This document shows positions 16,728-24,590 of a stretch of DNA of 64,000 nucleotides, in pieces. Source of the DNA: Bradyrhizobium sp. CIAT3101 (GTDB lineage: Bacteria; Pseudomonadota; Alphaproteobacteria; Rhizobiales; Xanthobacteraceae). The translations under genes were made by a program, and so were the position numbers. Positions within the stretch are counted from its first letter, which is position 1; every line of letters begins with the position of its first letter. The notes below the pieces were generated by a model. It was given only the letters and a program-made list of their open reading frames with translations. It was not told the origin of the DNA and searched no databases. The DNA lies in NCBI RefSeq assembly GCF_029714945.1, contig NZ_CP121634.1:1881001-1945000 (forward strand), written 5' to 3'.

Positions 16728-17824
16728 ACGCACCCTTCGTCGAACAAAAGGCCCGGCAGACGTTCGCGGTCGTCGATTGCGACATCCACCCGGCTCACCG
16801 CACGCCCGGCGAACTCTTGCCCTATCTCGAACCGCGCTGGCGCGAGCACTATGAGACCCATGGCGTCCATGTGCGGCAGGCGCTGCAGAGCGGGCTGATG
16901 TATCCGCGCATGATGGCCGCGGGCATGCGCGCCGATTCGCTCCCCGAGAAGGGCGGTCCCGCGGGGTCGGATCTCGATCTTCTGCGCAAGCAGCATCTCG
17001 ATCCCGTCAATGTCGAGTTCGGCCTGCTGATGGCGCTCAGCAAGGGGGGCATGGAGGAGCGAAATCCCGGTCTTGCGGCGGCGCTTTCGCGCGCCACCAA
17101 TGACTGGCAGATCGATCGCTGGGTGCGCGAGGAGCCGCGGCTTCGCGCCGGCATCGTCGTGCCGCAGGAGTTTCCCGAAGCGGCTGTGGCCGAGATCGAA
17201 CGTTGCGCCGGCGATCGCCGCTATGTGCAGATCATGCTGTCGTCGCGGCCATCGGATCCGCTGGGTCATCGGCGCTATTGGCCGATCTATGAGGCTGCAG
17301 AGCGTGCCGGCCTGCCGATCGGGCTGCATCCGGTCGGCTACAATGGCGGTCATCCTTCCACGGGCTCCGGCTGGCCGACCTTCTATTTGCAGGAGCACTA
17401 TGTCTTCGTGGCCTGCATGGAAGCCCTCGCCAGCAGCCTGATCATCGAGGGCGTGTTCGAACGCTTCCCGAAGCTGAAGGTCGTGTTGGTCGAGGGCGGC
17501 TTCGGCTGGGCTCCGGCGCTGGCGTGGCGCATGGACAAGCATTTCGACAAGTTCCGCAAGGAGGTCGCGCATCTCAAGCGGCGTCCCTCGGAATATCTGC
17601 GCGAGCACATCTGGTGGACGACACAGCCGATCGAGGAGCCGGCGCAGGCTCGCCATATCGTCGAGATCATCGACTGGATCGGCTGGGATCGCCTGCTTTA
17701 CTCGTCGGACTATCCGCACTGGGACTACGACAATCCGTCCTTTGCTTTCAAATTCCCCATGACCGAGCAGCAGCGCCGCATGATCTTCAGGGACAATGCT
17801 CTGGCATTGTATCGCCTCGCATGA
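16724..17824 (+). CDS. Amidohydrolase family protein (ACMSD-like), copy 2
   Basis: Paralogue of the preceding gene, 366 residues, with the same landmarks: V-D-C-D-I-H-P-A-H near residue 17, I-G-L-H-P-V-G-Y in the middle, L-R-E-H-I-W-W-T-T-Q-P and L-L-Y-S-S-D-Y-P-H-W-D-Y-D near the end. Two related metallo-hydrolases in one operon may form a hetero-oligomer or act on successive intermediates; the sequence cannot tell which. It overlaps its neighbours by ATGA at both ends (16724–16727 and 17821–17824), so the three genes are translationally coupled. Confidence 0.85.
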   Translation: MNAPFVEQKARQTFAVVDCDIHPAHRTPGELLPYLEPRWREHYETHGVHVRQALQSGLMYPRMMAAGMRADSLPEKGGPAGSDLDLLRKQHLDPVNVEFGLLMALSKGGMEERNPGLAAALSRATNDWQIDRWVREEPRLRAGIVVPQEFPEAAVAEIERCAGDRRYVQIMLSSRPSDPLGHRRYWPIYEAAERAGLPIGLHPVGYNGGHPSTGSGWPTFYLQEHYVFVACMEALASSLIIEGVFERFPKLKVVLVEGGFGWAPALAWRMDKHFDKFRKEVAHLKRRPSEYLREHIWWTTQPIEEPAQARHIVEIIDWIGWDRLLYSSDYPHWDYDNPSFAFKFPMTEQQRRMIFRDNALALYRLA

Positions 17825-18234
17825 GCCGCCATGTGGTCTGCCCGGCAGCCGAGCTGCCGCCCGGTGCGCGCAAGGTCGTCGTCGTCGACGGGCGCGAGAT
17901 TGGTGTGTTCAATGTCGAGGGGCGCCTGCATGCGCTGCTCAACCGCTGTCCGCACGGTGGGGCCGCGATCTGCTCTGGCGTGGTCACCGGCCTCAGCCAG
18001 TCGTCCGGCCCGGGTGACTATCGCCTCGAACGCCGGGGTGAGTTCTTGCGCTGTCCCTGGCACGGTTGGGAATTCGACATGGCGACCGGCCAATCCTGGT
18101 GCGATCCGCGCCGGACCAAGGTGCGCAGCTTCGAGGTGAAGCTCGAAGCCGGTTCCGACCTCGTGATGGGACCCTATGTGGCGGAGCGATATCCCGTCAC
18201 GGTCGAGGACGCTTATGTCGTCGTCGATTTCTAG
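17821..18234 (+). CDS. Rieske [2Fe-2S] ferredoxin-like protein
   Basis: A 137-residue soluble Rieske protein. It has both cluster-binding boxes, C-P-H-G-G-A (C-x-H) near residue 43 and C-P-W-H-G-W-E-F (C-x-x-H) near residue 79, with a longer-than-minimal insert between them (GVVTGLSQSSGPGDYRLERRG). No hydroxylase catalytic domain is attached, so it may be a stand-alone ferredoxin for an oxygenase encoded elsewhere or a partner of the adjacent amidohydrolases. The start overlaps the upstream stop by ATGA. It is the last gene of the operon. Confidence 0.85.
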   Translation: MSRHVVCPAAELPPGARKVVVVDGREIGVFNVEGRLHALLNRCPHGGAAICSGVVTGLSQSSGPGDYRLERRGEFLRCPWHGWEFDMATGQSWCDPRRTKVRSFEVKLEAGSDLVMGPYVAERYPVTVEDAYVVVDF

Positions 18235-18296
18235 GAGGCCGGAGCGCGTCGAGTGAGGTTAGGCGAAGACTCGTCGTTCGGTACTGCGACCGGCCG

Positions 18297-18341
18297 TGAT
18301 CAATGGATTCCGCGGTATGGGTCCCCGCGTTCGCGGGGACG
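18297..18341. repeat. Dispersed palindromic repeat, same family as 63706–63849
   Basis: The words ATGGATTCCGCGGTATGGGTCC run into a small hairpin, CCCCGCG-TT-CGCGGGG. The same words recur at 63810–63830 next to a different hairpin. Intergenic between convergent genes. Confidence 0.6.
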
Positions 18342-18388
18342 GCAATGCGTGTGAGGCGCGAAGCTGCCTCTTCCAGGCGGATCGAGCC

Positions 18389-19354
18389 CTAATACCCCCG
18401 CCCGCGATCCACCACGTTCTCCAGCGCGCCACCCGCCTCGAACCTTGCGATCTGTTCGGCGACATAGGCCGAGATCGCGTCCGCGTCCGTGTCGGCCGCG
18501 TTGTGCGGGGTCAGCACCACCTTGGGGTGGGTCCAGAACCGGCTGTCCTTCGGCTGCGGCTCCTGGACGAAGACGTCGAGCGAGGCGGCGCCCAGCGTGC
18601 CGTCGTCGAGGCAGGCCAGGATGTCGGCTTCGTTCTGCAGGCCGCCGCGGCCGGCATTGATCAGCACGGGCGCACCGAGCGGGCTGTTGCGGTTGAGCTT
18701 GGTGAAGACGTCGCGGTTGAGGATGCCGTGCGTATCCGGCGTCAGCGGCAGCAGCGACACCAGGATGTCGGTCTTGCGCAGGAACGCGTCCATTCCAGCC
18801 GTGCCGTGGAAACATTCGACGCCGTCGATCGTGCGCGGGCTGCGGCTCCAGCCGGCGACGCGGAAGCCGAGCCGCTGCAGCACGTCGGCCGCGTCGGCGC
18901 CGAGCGTGCCTAATCCCATGACGCCGACCGTGACCGCGCTCGCCGGCCACTGATATTTCGGCTCCCAGCGCTTTGCGCGTTGTGAGTCGCGCAAGTAAAG
19001 CTCCTGGCGGTGGTGCATCAGCACGTGCAGCACGACATATTCGGTCATGCGGTTGGTGAGGTCGGGCACGGCGACGCGCACCAGCGGAACGCTGGGTAGG
19101 CTCTTGTCGGCCATCAGCGCATCGACGCCGGCGCCGAGGTTGAAGATGGCTCGCAAATTGGGAAAGGAGCCGAGGTCACCCGGTACCGGCTTCCACACCG
19201 CGGCATAGTGCACTTCGGCCGGATCGAGCCCGGCATCCGGCAGCAGCACCACGCGGCGGCCGCCGCAGACCGCGTCGAACCGGGCCTTCCAGCGCTCCGG
19301 CAGCCAGTTCTGCTGCGTGCTGTTGATCAGGACGGCCAGTGTGCCTTTGGTCAT
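18389..19354 (-). CDS. D-2-hydroxyacid dehydrogenase, glyoxylate/hydroxypyruvate reductase A-like
   Basis: A 321-residue NAD(P)-dependent D-isomer-specific hydroxyacid dehydrogenase, which should reduce glyoxylate, hydroxypyruvate or a similar 2-oxoacid. The nucleotide-binding G-L-G-T-L-G motif follows VTVGVM, with R in the NAGRG segment, the catalytic Glu in V-F-V-Q-E-P-Q-P and the catalytic His in T-P-H-N-A-A. VGVMGLGTLGADAADVLQRLGF and SRSP match the GhrA group. ATG 19354 is preferred over an upstream extension because it starts the conserved fold and has GAGG 8 bases before it. Confidence 0.88.
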   Translation of the reverse strand: MTKGTLAVLINSTQQNWLPERWKARFDAVCGGRRVVLLPDAGLDPAEVHYAAVWKPVPGDLGSFPNLRAIFNLGAGVDALMADKSLPSVPLVRVAVPDLTNRMTEYVVLHVLMHHRQELYLRDSQRAKRWEPKYQWPASAVTVGVMGLGTLGADAADVLQRLGFRVAGWSRSPRTIDGVECFHGTAGMDAFLRKTDILVSLLPLTPDTHGILNRDVFTKLNRNSPLGAPVLINAGRGGLQNEADILACLDDGTLGAASLDVFVQEPQPKDSRFWTHPKVVLTPHNAADTDADAISAYVAEQIARFEAGGALENVVDRGRGY

Positions 19355-19497
19355 TCGAAGTGCCTCGTGGGTTCCGCTTTTGATGGCCCTCCTTGGCATG
19401 ATCCGCCGGATTTTTCTTGCAGTTTTTTTCCGCAGCCCTGTCGGGGCGGGGCATAGTGGATCGTCTTTAAAACAAGCGTTCAGGGAAGGTGCTGCCC

Positions 19498-19866
19498 ATG
19501 CTTTATGCGATCCTTTGCTATCACGACGAGGACTTCGTCGGCTCCTGGAGCAAGGACCAGGACGAGGCCGTGATGAAGAAGCTCGCTGTGGTGCAGGAGA
19601 AGCTCACACAGCAGGGACGGCTCGGGCCGGTGGCCCGGCTGCTGCCGACCACGGCGGCGGCGACCTTGCGCAAGGAAGACCCGCCGCTGGTGCTCGACGG
19701 CCCCTATGCCGAGACCAAGGAGCAGCTGCTCGGCTTCTACATCGTCGACTGCAAGAACCTCGACGAGGCGCTCGACGTCGCGCGCGACCTTGGCGCTGCC
19801 AACCCCGGCGGCGCCTATGAGGTGCGGCCCGTCGGCGTATTCCGCCCCGGAGGAATTTCGGCGTGA
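19498..19866 (+). CDS. YCII/DGPF-domain protein encoded with the ECF sigma factor
   Basis: A 122-residue YCII-related protein. MLYAILCYHDE opens the fold and P-P-L-V-L-D-G-P-Y-A-E-T-K-E-Q-L-L-G-F is the D-G-P-F/Y motif. The function of the family is unknown, but YCII/DGPF genes characteristically accompany ECF42 sigma factors. AGGGAAGG precedes the ATG by 8 bases; an in-frame GTG at 19489 is less likely. The stop overlaps the start of the sigma gene (GTGA at 19863–19866), so translation is coupled. Confidence 0.88.
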   Translation: MLYAILCYHDEDFVGSWSKDQDEAVMKKLAVVQEKLTQQGRLGPVARLLPTTAAATLRKEDPPLVLDGPYAETKEQLLGFYIVDCKNLDEALDVARDLGAANPGGAYEVRPVGVFRPGGISA

Positions 19867-21164
19867 GCGACACTGATACCGCTTGGATCGAGACCGCGCT
19901 GACCTCGGCGCGACCCCAGGCGGTGGGTGCGCTACTCCGCTATTTCCGCGATCTCGATACGGCCGAGGAGGCGTTTCAGAACGCCTGCCTGCGCGCGCTC
20001 AAGACGTGGCCGCAGAACGGGCCTCCGCGCGATCCCGCGGCCTGGCTGATCATGGTCGGCCGCAACGTCGCGATCGACGAGGTGCGTCGCACCCGCAAGC
20101 AGCAGCCGCTGCCGGAGGACGACCAGGCGATCTCCGATCTCGACGATGCCGAAGGCGCGCTCGCCGAGCGGCTCGACGGTTCGCACTACCGCGACGATAT
20201 CTTGCGGCTGATGTTCATCTGCTGCCATCCGCAACTGCCGGCGACGCAGCAGATCGCGCTTGCGCTGCGCATCGTGTCAGGCCTGACCGTCAAGCAAATC
20301 GCGCGCGCCTTCCTGGTCTCCGACGCGGCGATGGAGCAGCGCATCACCCGCGCCAAGGCCAAGGTCGCCGAGGCCGGGACGCCGTTCGAAACGCCCGGTG
20401 CGATCGAGCGCTCCGAGCGGCTCGCCGGTGTCGCTGCGATGATCTATCTGATTTTCAACGAGGGCTATTCGGCGAGCGGCGACACCGCCGAGATCCGCAA
20501 GCCGTTGTGCGAGGAGGCGATCCGGCTGGCGCGGTTGTTGCTGCGCCTGTTCCAGAGCGAGCCGGAGATCATGGGGCTGACGGCGCTGATCCTGTTGCAG
20601 CACGCGCGCAGCGCAGCGCGCTTTGCCGCGGACGGTTCGCTGATCCTGCTCGATGACCAGGACCGTTCGCTGTGGAACCGCACCATGATCGCGGAGGGCC
20701 TCGCGCTGATCGACAAGGCGATGCGCCATCGCCGCAGCGGGCCCTACCAGATCCAGGCCGCGATCGCCGCATTGCATGCGCGCGCGGCGACGCCGGAGGA
20801 GACCGACTGGACCCAGATCGACCTGCTCTACGGCGCGCTCGAAGTGGTGCAGCCGTCGCCGGTGGTGACGCTCAACCGCGCGGTCGCGGTCTCCAAGGTG
20901 CGCGGGCCGCAGGCCGCGCTCGACCTGATCGAGCCGCTGGCGCCCAAGCTGGCCAATTATTTCCATTTCTACGGCGTGCGCGGCGCCTTCCTGATGCAGC
21001 TCGGCCGTAACGACGAAGCCCGGGTCGCCTTCGACCGCGCCATCGCGCTGGCCAACACCTCGGCCGAGGCCGCCCACATCCGCATGCACATTGATCGGCT
21101 GATCCGGGACAGCCAGCCGAAGGGAGCCAATGGCGGGGCCAGGCAGGGCGCCAAGGCGAAGTGA
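19863..21164 (+). CDS. ECF42-type RNA polymerase sigma factor with long C-terminal extension
   Basis: A 433-residue extracytoplasmic-function sigma factor. Region 2 is at the N-terminus (RYFRDLDTAEEAFQNACLRALKTWP, then PAAWLIMVGRNVAIDEVRR) and region 4 near residues 120–165 (ALRIVSGLTVKQIARAFLVS, then ITRAK). About 250 further residues form a helical, TPR-like extension rich in AxxLxxA patterns (LLYGALEVVQPSPVVTLNRAVAV), the hallmark of ECF42. No anti-sigma gene is present; the extension is thought to take that role. GTG start overlaps the YCII stop. The next two genes (SRPBCC, VOC) are plausible targets. Confidence 0.9.
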   Translation: MSDTDTAWIETALTSARPQAVGALLRYFRDLDTAEEAFQNACLRALKTWPQNGPPRDPAAWLIMVGRNVAIDEVRRTRKQQPLPEDDQAISDLDDAEGALAERLDGSHYRDDILRLMFICCHPQLPATQQIALALRIVSGLTVKQIARAFLVSDAAMEQRITRAKAKVAEAGTPFETPGAIERSERLAGVAAMIYLIFNEGYSASGDTAEIRKPLCEEAIRLARLLLRLFQSEPEIMGLTALILLQHARSAARFAADGSLILLDDQDRSLWNRTMIAEGLALIDKAMRHRRSGPYQIQAAIAALHARAATPEETDWTQIDLLYGALEVVQPSPVVTLNRAVAVSKVRGPQAALDLIEPLAPKLANYFHFYGVRGAFLMQLGRNDEARVAFDRAIALANTSAEAAHIRMHIDRLIRDSQPKGANGGARQGAKAK

Positions 21165-21182
21165 CGGCCAACTCTCTCCTCG

Positions 21183-21264
21183 GCGTCATGCCCGGGCTTG
21201 ACCTGGGCACCCACGTCTTTCTTCGCCAAGAACGTGGATGGCCGGGACAAGCCCGGCCATGACG
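21183..21264. repeat. REP/BIME-like inverted repeat
   Basis: CGTCATGCCCGGGCTTG … CCACGT on the left is mirrored by ACGTGGATGGCCGGGACAAG and CCCGGCCATGACG on the right. Nearly the same element recurs at 30516–30601, so this is a dispersed intergenic repeat family. Confidence 0.7.
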
Positions 21265-21343
21265 ACCCAATCAAATTATTCGTTCCGAATTGTCGGCCGC
21301 CGTCGTCTCCCTTCGTCTTAATCCCGTATCCAGGGAGTCATTC

Positions 21344-21880
21344 ATGCTGAAAGCCATTGCCATTGTCGCCATCGTGCTCGCGGTCGGGATCGCGGGCGTC
21401 CTCGTCTTCGCATTGACAAAGCCCGACACGTTCCGTGTCGAGCGCTCGCTCGCGCTGAAGGCGCCGGCCGAGGCGATCTATCCGCTCGTCTCCGATTTCC
21501 ACTTCTGGACCAGCTGGTCGCCCTATGAAGGGCGCGACCCCGCCATGAAGCGCACTTACGGGGGAACTGTGAAAGGGAAGGGCGCGACCTATGCCTGGGA
21601 TGGCAACAACAATGTTGGTGCCGGCCATATGGAGATCCTCGAGGCGAGCACGCCGTCGAAACTCCGCATCAAGCTCGATTTCGAACGGCCTTTCGAAGGT
21701 CACAACACCGCCGAGTTCACCTTTGTGCCGCAAGGCGATGCCACACTGGTCACATGGGCGATGTATGGTCCGGCTCCCTTCATGTCCAAGGTGATGCAGG
21801 TCTTCATCAACATGGACACCATGATCGGCAAGGACTTCGAGGCCGGCCTCGCCAGCCTGAAGAAGCTCACCGAGAAGTAA
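21344..21880 (+). CDS. SRPBCC (START/Bet v1-like) protein with N-terminal membrane anchor
   Basis: A 178-residue protein: one N-terminal transmembrane helix (MLKAIAIVAIVLAVGIAGVLVFAL), then a SRPBCC/polyketide-cyclase fold with V-E-R-S-L-A-L-K-A-P-A-E-A-I-Y-P-L-V-S-D-F and FWTSWSPYEGRDPAMKRTY typical of the family. Such proteins bind hydrophobic small molecules. CAGGGAG is 7 bases before ATG 21344; an earlier in-frame start at 21290 is weaker. It follows the ECF42 gene with a repeat in between and may be under its control. Confidence 0.85.
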   Translation: MLKAIAIVAIVLAVGIAGVLVFALTKPDTFRVERSLALKAPAEAIYPLVSDFHFWTSWSPYEGRDPAMKRTYGGTVKGKGATYAWDGNNNVGAGHMEILEASTPSKLRIKLDFERPFEGHNTAEFTFVPQGDATLVTWAMYGPAPFMSKVMQVFINMDTMIGKDFEAGLASLKKLTEK

Positions 21881-21917
21881 TGCCAGCCACCGCCCAGAAG
21901 CAAAGAGGAGAGAAGCG

Positions 21918-22331
21918 ATGCTCAATCCCTATCTGTTCTATCAGGACACCTGCGAAGCGGCGTTCAACCATTACGCCAAGGTGCTCGGCGGCAAGATCGA
22001 GATGATGATGCGCGCGAGCGAAGGGCCCGCCGATATGCAACCTTCACCCGGACGGGAGAAGATGATCATGCATGCGCGGATGTCGCTGCCCGGCGGGAAC
22101 GTCCTGATGGCCTCCGACGCGCCGCCTGATCACTACCACAAGCCGCAGGGCTTTGCGGTCTCGATCACCGTTGCGGATCCCGCGGAGGGCGAACGCAAGT
22201 TCAACGCGCTCGCCGACGGCGGAACCGTCACCATGCCCTTCGCCAAGACGTTCTGGGCCAAGGGCTTCGGCATGTGCGTCGACAAGTTCGGCATTCCCTG
22301 GATGGTGAACTGCCCCGCCGAAGGAATGTGA
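21918..22331 (+). CDS. VOC family protein (PhnB-like glyoxalase fold)
   Basis: A 137-residue vicinal-oxygen-chelate protein of the PhnB-like type: N-terminal NPYLFYQDTCEAAFNHYAKVLGG, central MHARMSLPGGNVLMASDAP, and C-terminal FWAKGFGMCVDKFGIPWMVN. Members of this group often lack catalytic metal ligands and commonly accompany ECF42/YCII genes. AGAGGAGAGAAGCG precedes the ATG. It starts 37 bases after the SRPBCC gene. Confidence 0.88.
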   Translation: MLNPYLFYQDTCEAAFNHYAKVLGGKIEMMMRASEGPADMQPSPGREKMIMHARMSLPGGNVLMASDAPPDHYHKPQGFAVSITVADPAEGERKFNALADGGTVTMPFAKTFWAKGFGMCVDKFGIPWMVNCPAEGM

Positions 22332-22399
22332 GCGCGACGCTCCGTTGCCTCCCCGAGCTGGCTTCCTCTCTCGATGTCTTGAGAGAGGAAGCGCCCTCG

Positions 22400-22747
22400 T
22401 CAGCGGATCGATCCGGTGACGTCCTCACCCGGCGGCTGCGTCACGCAGCTCCGGCAGATCACGAGCTTCGAGCCGAGCTGCCTGTCGTTCTCGGCCTCGA
22501 TCTCGCTCTGGACCGCCCACCAAGCGTCGGAGTAGGGACGCAGCGTGCCCAGCACCCGTTGCCGCTCAATATTGGGATCGCTCTCCGGTGCCGTGTGATT
22601 GGCAAGGCGGCGTTTTGTGACAGCTGGACGATTGGGATTCTGACCGAGCCCGTCCCATGCGATCGGACGATGCTCCGCCGCCGGCGCGCTTGCGCATCCC
22701 ACGAGCGCTGCGCAAAAACTGAGCAAGACGAGAATGTGTCGAGCCAT
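22400..22747 (-). CDS. Small putative lipoprotein
   Basis: A 115-residue protein starting MARHILVLLSFCAALVGCAS: a signal peptide with lipobox L-V-G-C, so Cys17 would be lipidated and the protein anchored in an outer or inner membrane. The mature part contains ANHTAPESDPNIERQRVLG and CRSCVTQPPGEDVTGSIR, ending in two close cysteines and the G-S-I-R tail often seen on rhizobial secreted unknowns. The frame extends further upstream to 22813 but that part has no signal sequence. Function unknown. Confidence 0.72.
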   Translation of the reverse strand: MARHILVLLSFCAALVGCASAPAAEHRPIAWDGLGQNPNRPAVTKRRLANHTAPESDPNIERQRVLGTLRPYSDAWWAVQSEIEAENDRQLGSKLVICRSCVTQPPGEDVTGSIR

Positions 22748-23029
22748 CCCGGGCCTTCCGTGCGGTACACCACGCGAATTCGCGTGAAAAACTTTGCGTC
22801 GCAACGCGTACACGGGACTTGAGGGAAAACGACGTCACCGGCATGGCCGAAAGGAGATTCGTGCGCGCGATTCACTTTGCGGAAGCGCGCAAGCGTGTTT
22901 GTGACACGAAGCGAATTGCATCGCACAACAACTGGCGCAAGATTAGGCTGTGAACTTCGCGTCCGAATCGCTAAGTTTGTTCACAATACCTACAAATTAG
23001 GGTGGGCGTGACTTGGAAGGGAGCGACCG

Positions 23030-23125
23030 ATGGCAGCGGCGCTACAAATCAATTTTGCTCTTTGGGGAATGCTGATCTGCGCCAGCGTGAAGCTCGCGCC
23101 GGTGATGCAGATTCTCTTTTACTGA
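23030..23125 (+). CDS. Possible 31-residue hydrophobic small protein
   Basis: ATG preceded by GGAAGGGAG at 8 bases; the frame encodes 31 residues, MAAALQINFALWGMLICASVKL at the start and ending QILFY, one predicted membrane-spanning stretch. It overlaps the 3' end of the oppositely oriented small gene by 7 bases. Good ribosome binding site and hydrophobic composition support it; conservation cannot be judged here. Confidence 0.4.
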   Translation: MAAALQINFALWGMLICASVKLAPVMQILFY

Positions 23126-23301
23126 GAGAAAAACCAGCCCGCCACGGCCACGGCTCCCTGTGCGAGCACGTAGAGCCAGCCGACCGTTGCGACCGCGCTC
23201 GTGACAAGGAACGTCAGGGTGAAGGCCTGATCGCTCCCTTTCCGCTGAAGTGATGACTGAGCTTGCGAATCGACAGGTCCGTCGGTGCTGATGCTTGTCA
23301 T
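23119..23301 (-). CDS. Small membrane protein, 60 residues
   Basis: Starts MTSISTDGPVDSQAQSS and continues into a charged stretch, then one or two hydrophobic helices (FTLTFLVTSAVATVGWLYVL and VAVAGWFFS). AGGGG lies 6 bases before the ATG at 23301. Probably an inner-membrane protein; function unknown. Small proteins of this form are common in Bradyrhizobium genomes. Confidence 0.6.
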   Translation of the reverse strand: MTSISTDGPVDSQAQSSLQRKGSDQAFTLTFLVTSAVATVGWLYVLAQGAVAVAGWFFSQ

Positions 23302-23406
23302 GAATTCCCCTGCGGACATCGGTGTCGCCGTGTTTATCTATGTCAGCTCAACCTTGGCTTTAGTGTGACGTAGCTCACGCGAAGCTTGTGGACGCAGCAT
23401 CGTGCA

Positions 23407-23751
23407 TCAGCTGATGAACAGCGCGATCAGCATGAAGCTCATGCCCATCACGACGATCATGGGAACCACGAGATTGCGTTGCCGCGCGTGATGACGTGGC
23501 GGGAGCTTTCGCCGCTGCGGCGTCTCGCGCATTTGCGACGCAGGTTCCGATGGCACGAGCGAGACCTTGGCGTCCGAGCCCATGTACTTCACATACAACT
23601 CGAGCAGCCGCAGTTCGGAGGTCAGGTCGATCAGGCCCTCGCGGTCACGCCGCGTCAGCTCTTCGAATTCGCGGGTTTCTTCCGAACTCAGCGGGCCGAG
23701 GACGATCCGCCCCTCATCCGACAGGCGGTAGCGAAAATCGATGGACTCCAT
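23407..23751 (-). CDS. Hypothetical protein with C-terminal membrane anchor
   Basis: A 114-residue protein: soluble N-terminal part (MESIDFRYRLSDEGRIVLG, acidic helix EETREFEELTRRDREGLIDL), then a Pro/Arg-rich linker, then one C-terminal transmembrane helix (VVPMIVVMGMSFMLIALFIS). Such a tail-anchored layout places most of the protein in the cytoplasm. The frame is open to 23955, but the ATG at 23751 begins the ordered part and has GGGACG before it. No recognised family. Confidence 0.6.
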   Translation of the reverse strand: MESIDFRYRLSDEGRIVLGPLSSEETREFEELTRRDREGLIDLTSELRLLELYVKYMGSDAKVSLVPSEPASQMRETPQRRKLPPRHHARQRNLVVPMIVVMGMSFMLIALFIS

Positions 23752-24036
23752 ATGCGTCCCATTTGAAAATGACTGATCTTGAAAATGTGGAACCATTATA
23801 TTCCGCGACCGCTGCCGGGATATGACGGTCGCGCAGTCATCGCGATGCGCGACGACCCCGGTCTGGCCAGCATCATCATAAACGCCAGGAGAAAGCGGGA
23901 AATCGCGTAAATTGTGCACGCATTGCGATGTAGTTGAGCGGATTTCGCGTTCCAAGGGCCGGAATCATCGGCCGATGCCTAATCGTCGGACAGCAGGGGA
24001 TTCTTCGCGGTCAGACCGTCGCCCGTCGTCGCGACG

Positions 24037-24465
24037 TCATCGACAACGCGGATAGATCGCGGCGAGGTCGCGTCCCTTCAGCAACAGCAGGCGCGAGGTG
24101 AGGCCGCCGTGACGGCTGATCCAGTCGCGAACCGGACCCGGATAGGCCGCAAGCACGGCTTCGGATGCTTCCGGCTCGGCATAGAAGCGTCCGCGCCGGT
24201 CGACCGAACGCGCCGCGTGGAAACCAAGCACGGCACGTTTGGTGACGCAGATGCGCTCGCCCGGCACGATACTGAGAACCAGCGTGCAGGCGGACAGGCA
24301 GGGACCGTCGATCACCACGCGGTCGCCGCTCTCGCGCACCTTCTCGAACAGATCGAGGAATGGCCCGACCTGTCCGCCGGGGCTCTGGATGATGCGGATC
24401 TCGGCTTTGGCGGGAACGGAAGCGAGCAAAGCTGTCGATATCGCGAACAGGGCGAGGCGTCGCAT
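24037..24465 (-). CDS. Exported protein with ClpP-like Ser motif
   Basis: A 142-residue protein with a signal peptide (MRRLALFAISTALLASVPAKA). The mature part starts EIRIIQSPGGQVGPFLDLFEK and contains V-V-I-D-G-P-C-L-S-A-C-T-L-V-L, which resembles the nucleophile-serine segment (x-S-A-x-x-L) of periplasmic ClpP/crotonase-fold proteases, followed by a possible catalytic His in L-G-F-H-A-A. It is short for a protease, so activity is uncertain. Two cysteines flank the Ser. Not obviously in an operon. Confidence 0.7.
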   Translation of the reverse strand: MRRLALFAISTALLASVPAKAEIRIIQSPGGQVGPFLDLFEKVRESGDRVVIDGPCLSACTLVLSIVPGERICVTKRAVLGFHAARSVDRRGRFYAEPEASEAVLAAYPGPVRDWISRHGGLTSRLLLLKGRDLAAIYPRCR

Positions 24466-24487
24466 GGCGTCTCCACAAACTCAATCT

Positions 24488-24580
24488 CGGAGGGTGCGCA
24501 AAGGTGCGCAAGCGCCGTGCCCACCATTGTCACCTCGAATTGTTCAGATTGTGGGCACGCTGCGCTTTGCCTACCCTACG
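24488..24580. repeat. Imperfect copy of the GGGTGGGCAAAG inverted repeat
   Basis: GGTGCGCAAAGG…GCGCCGTGCCCACC on the left and GTGGGCACGCTGCGCTTTGC…CCCTACG on the right. The same pattern occurs, with perfect 16-bp outer arms, at 48838–48931. Confidence 0.55.
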
Positions 24581-24590
24581 AGATCTGTGC

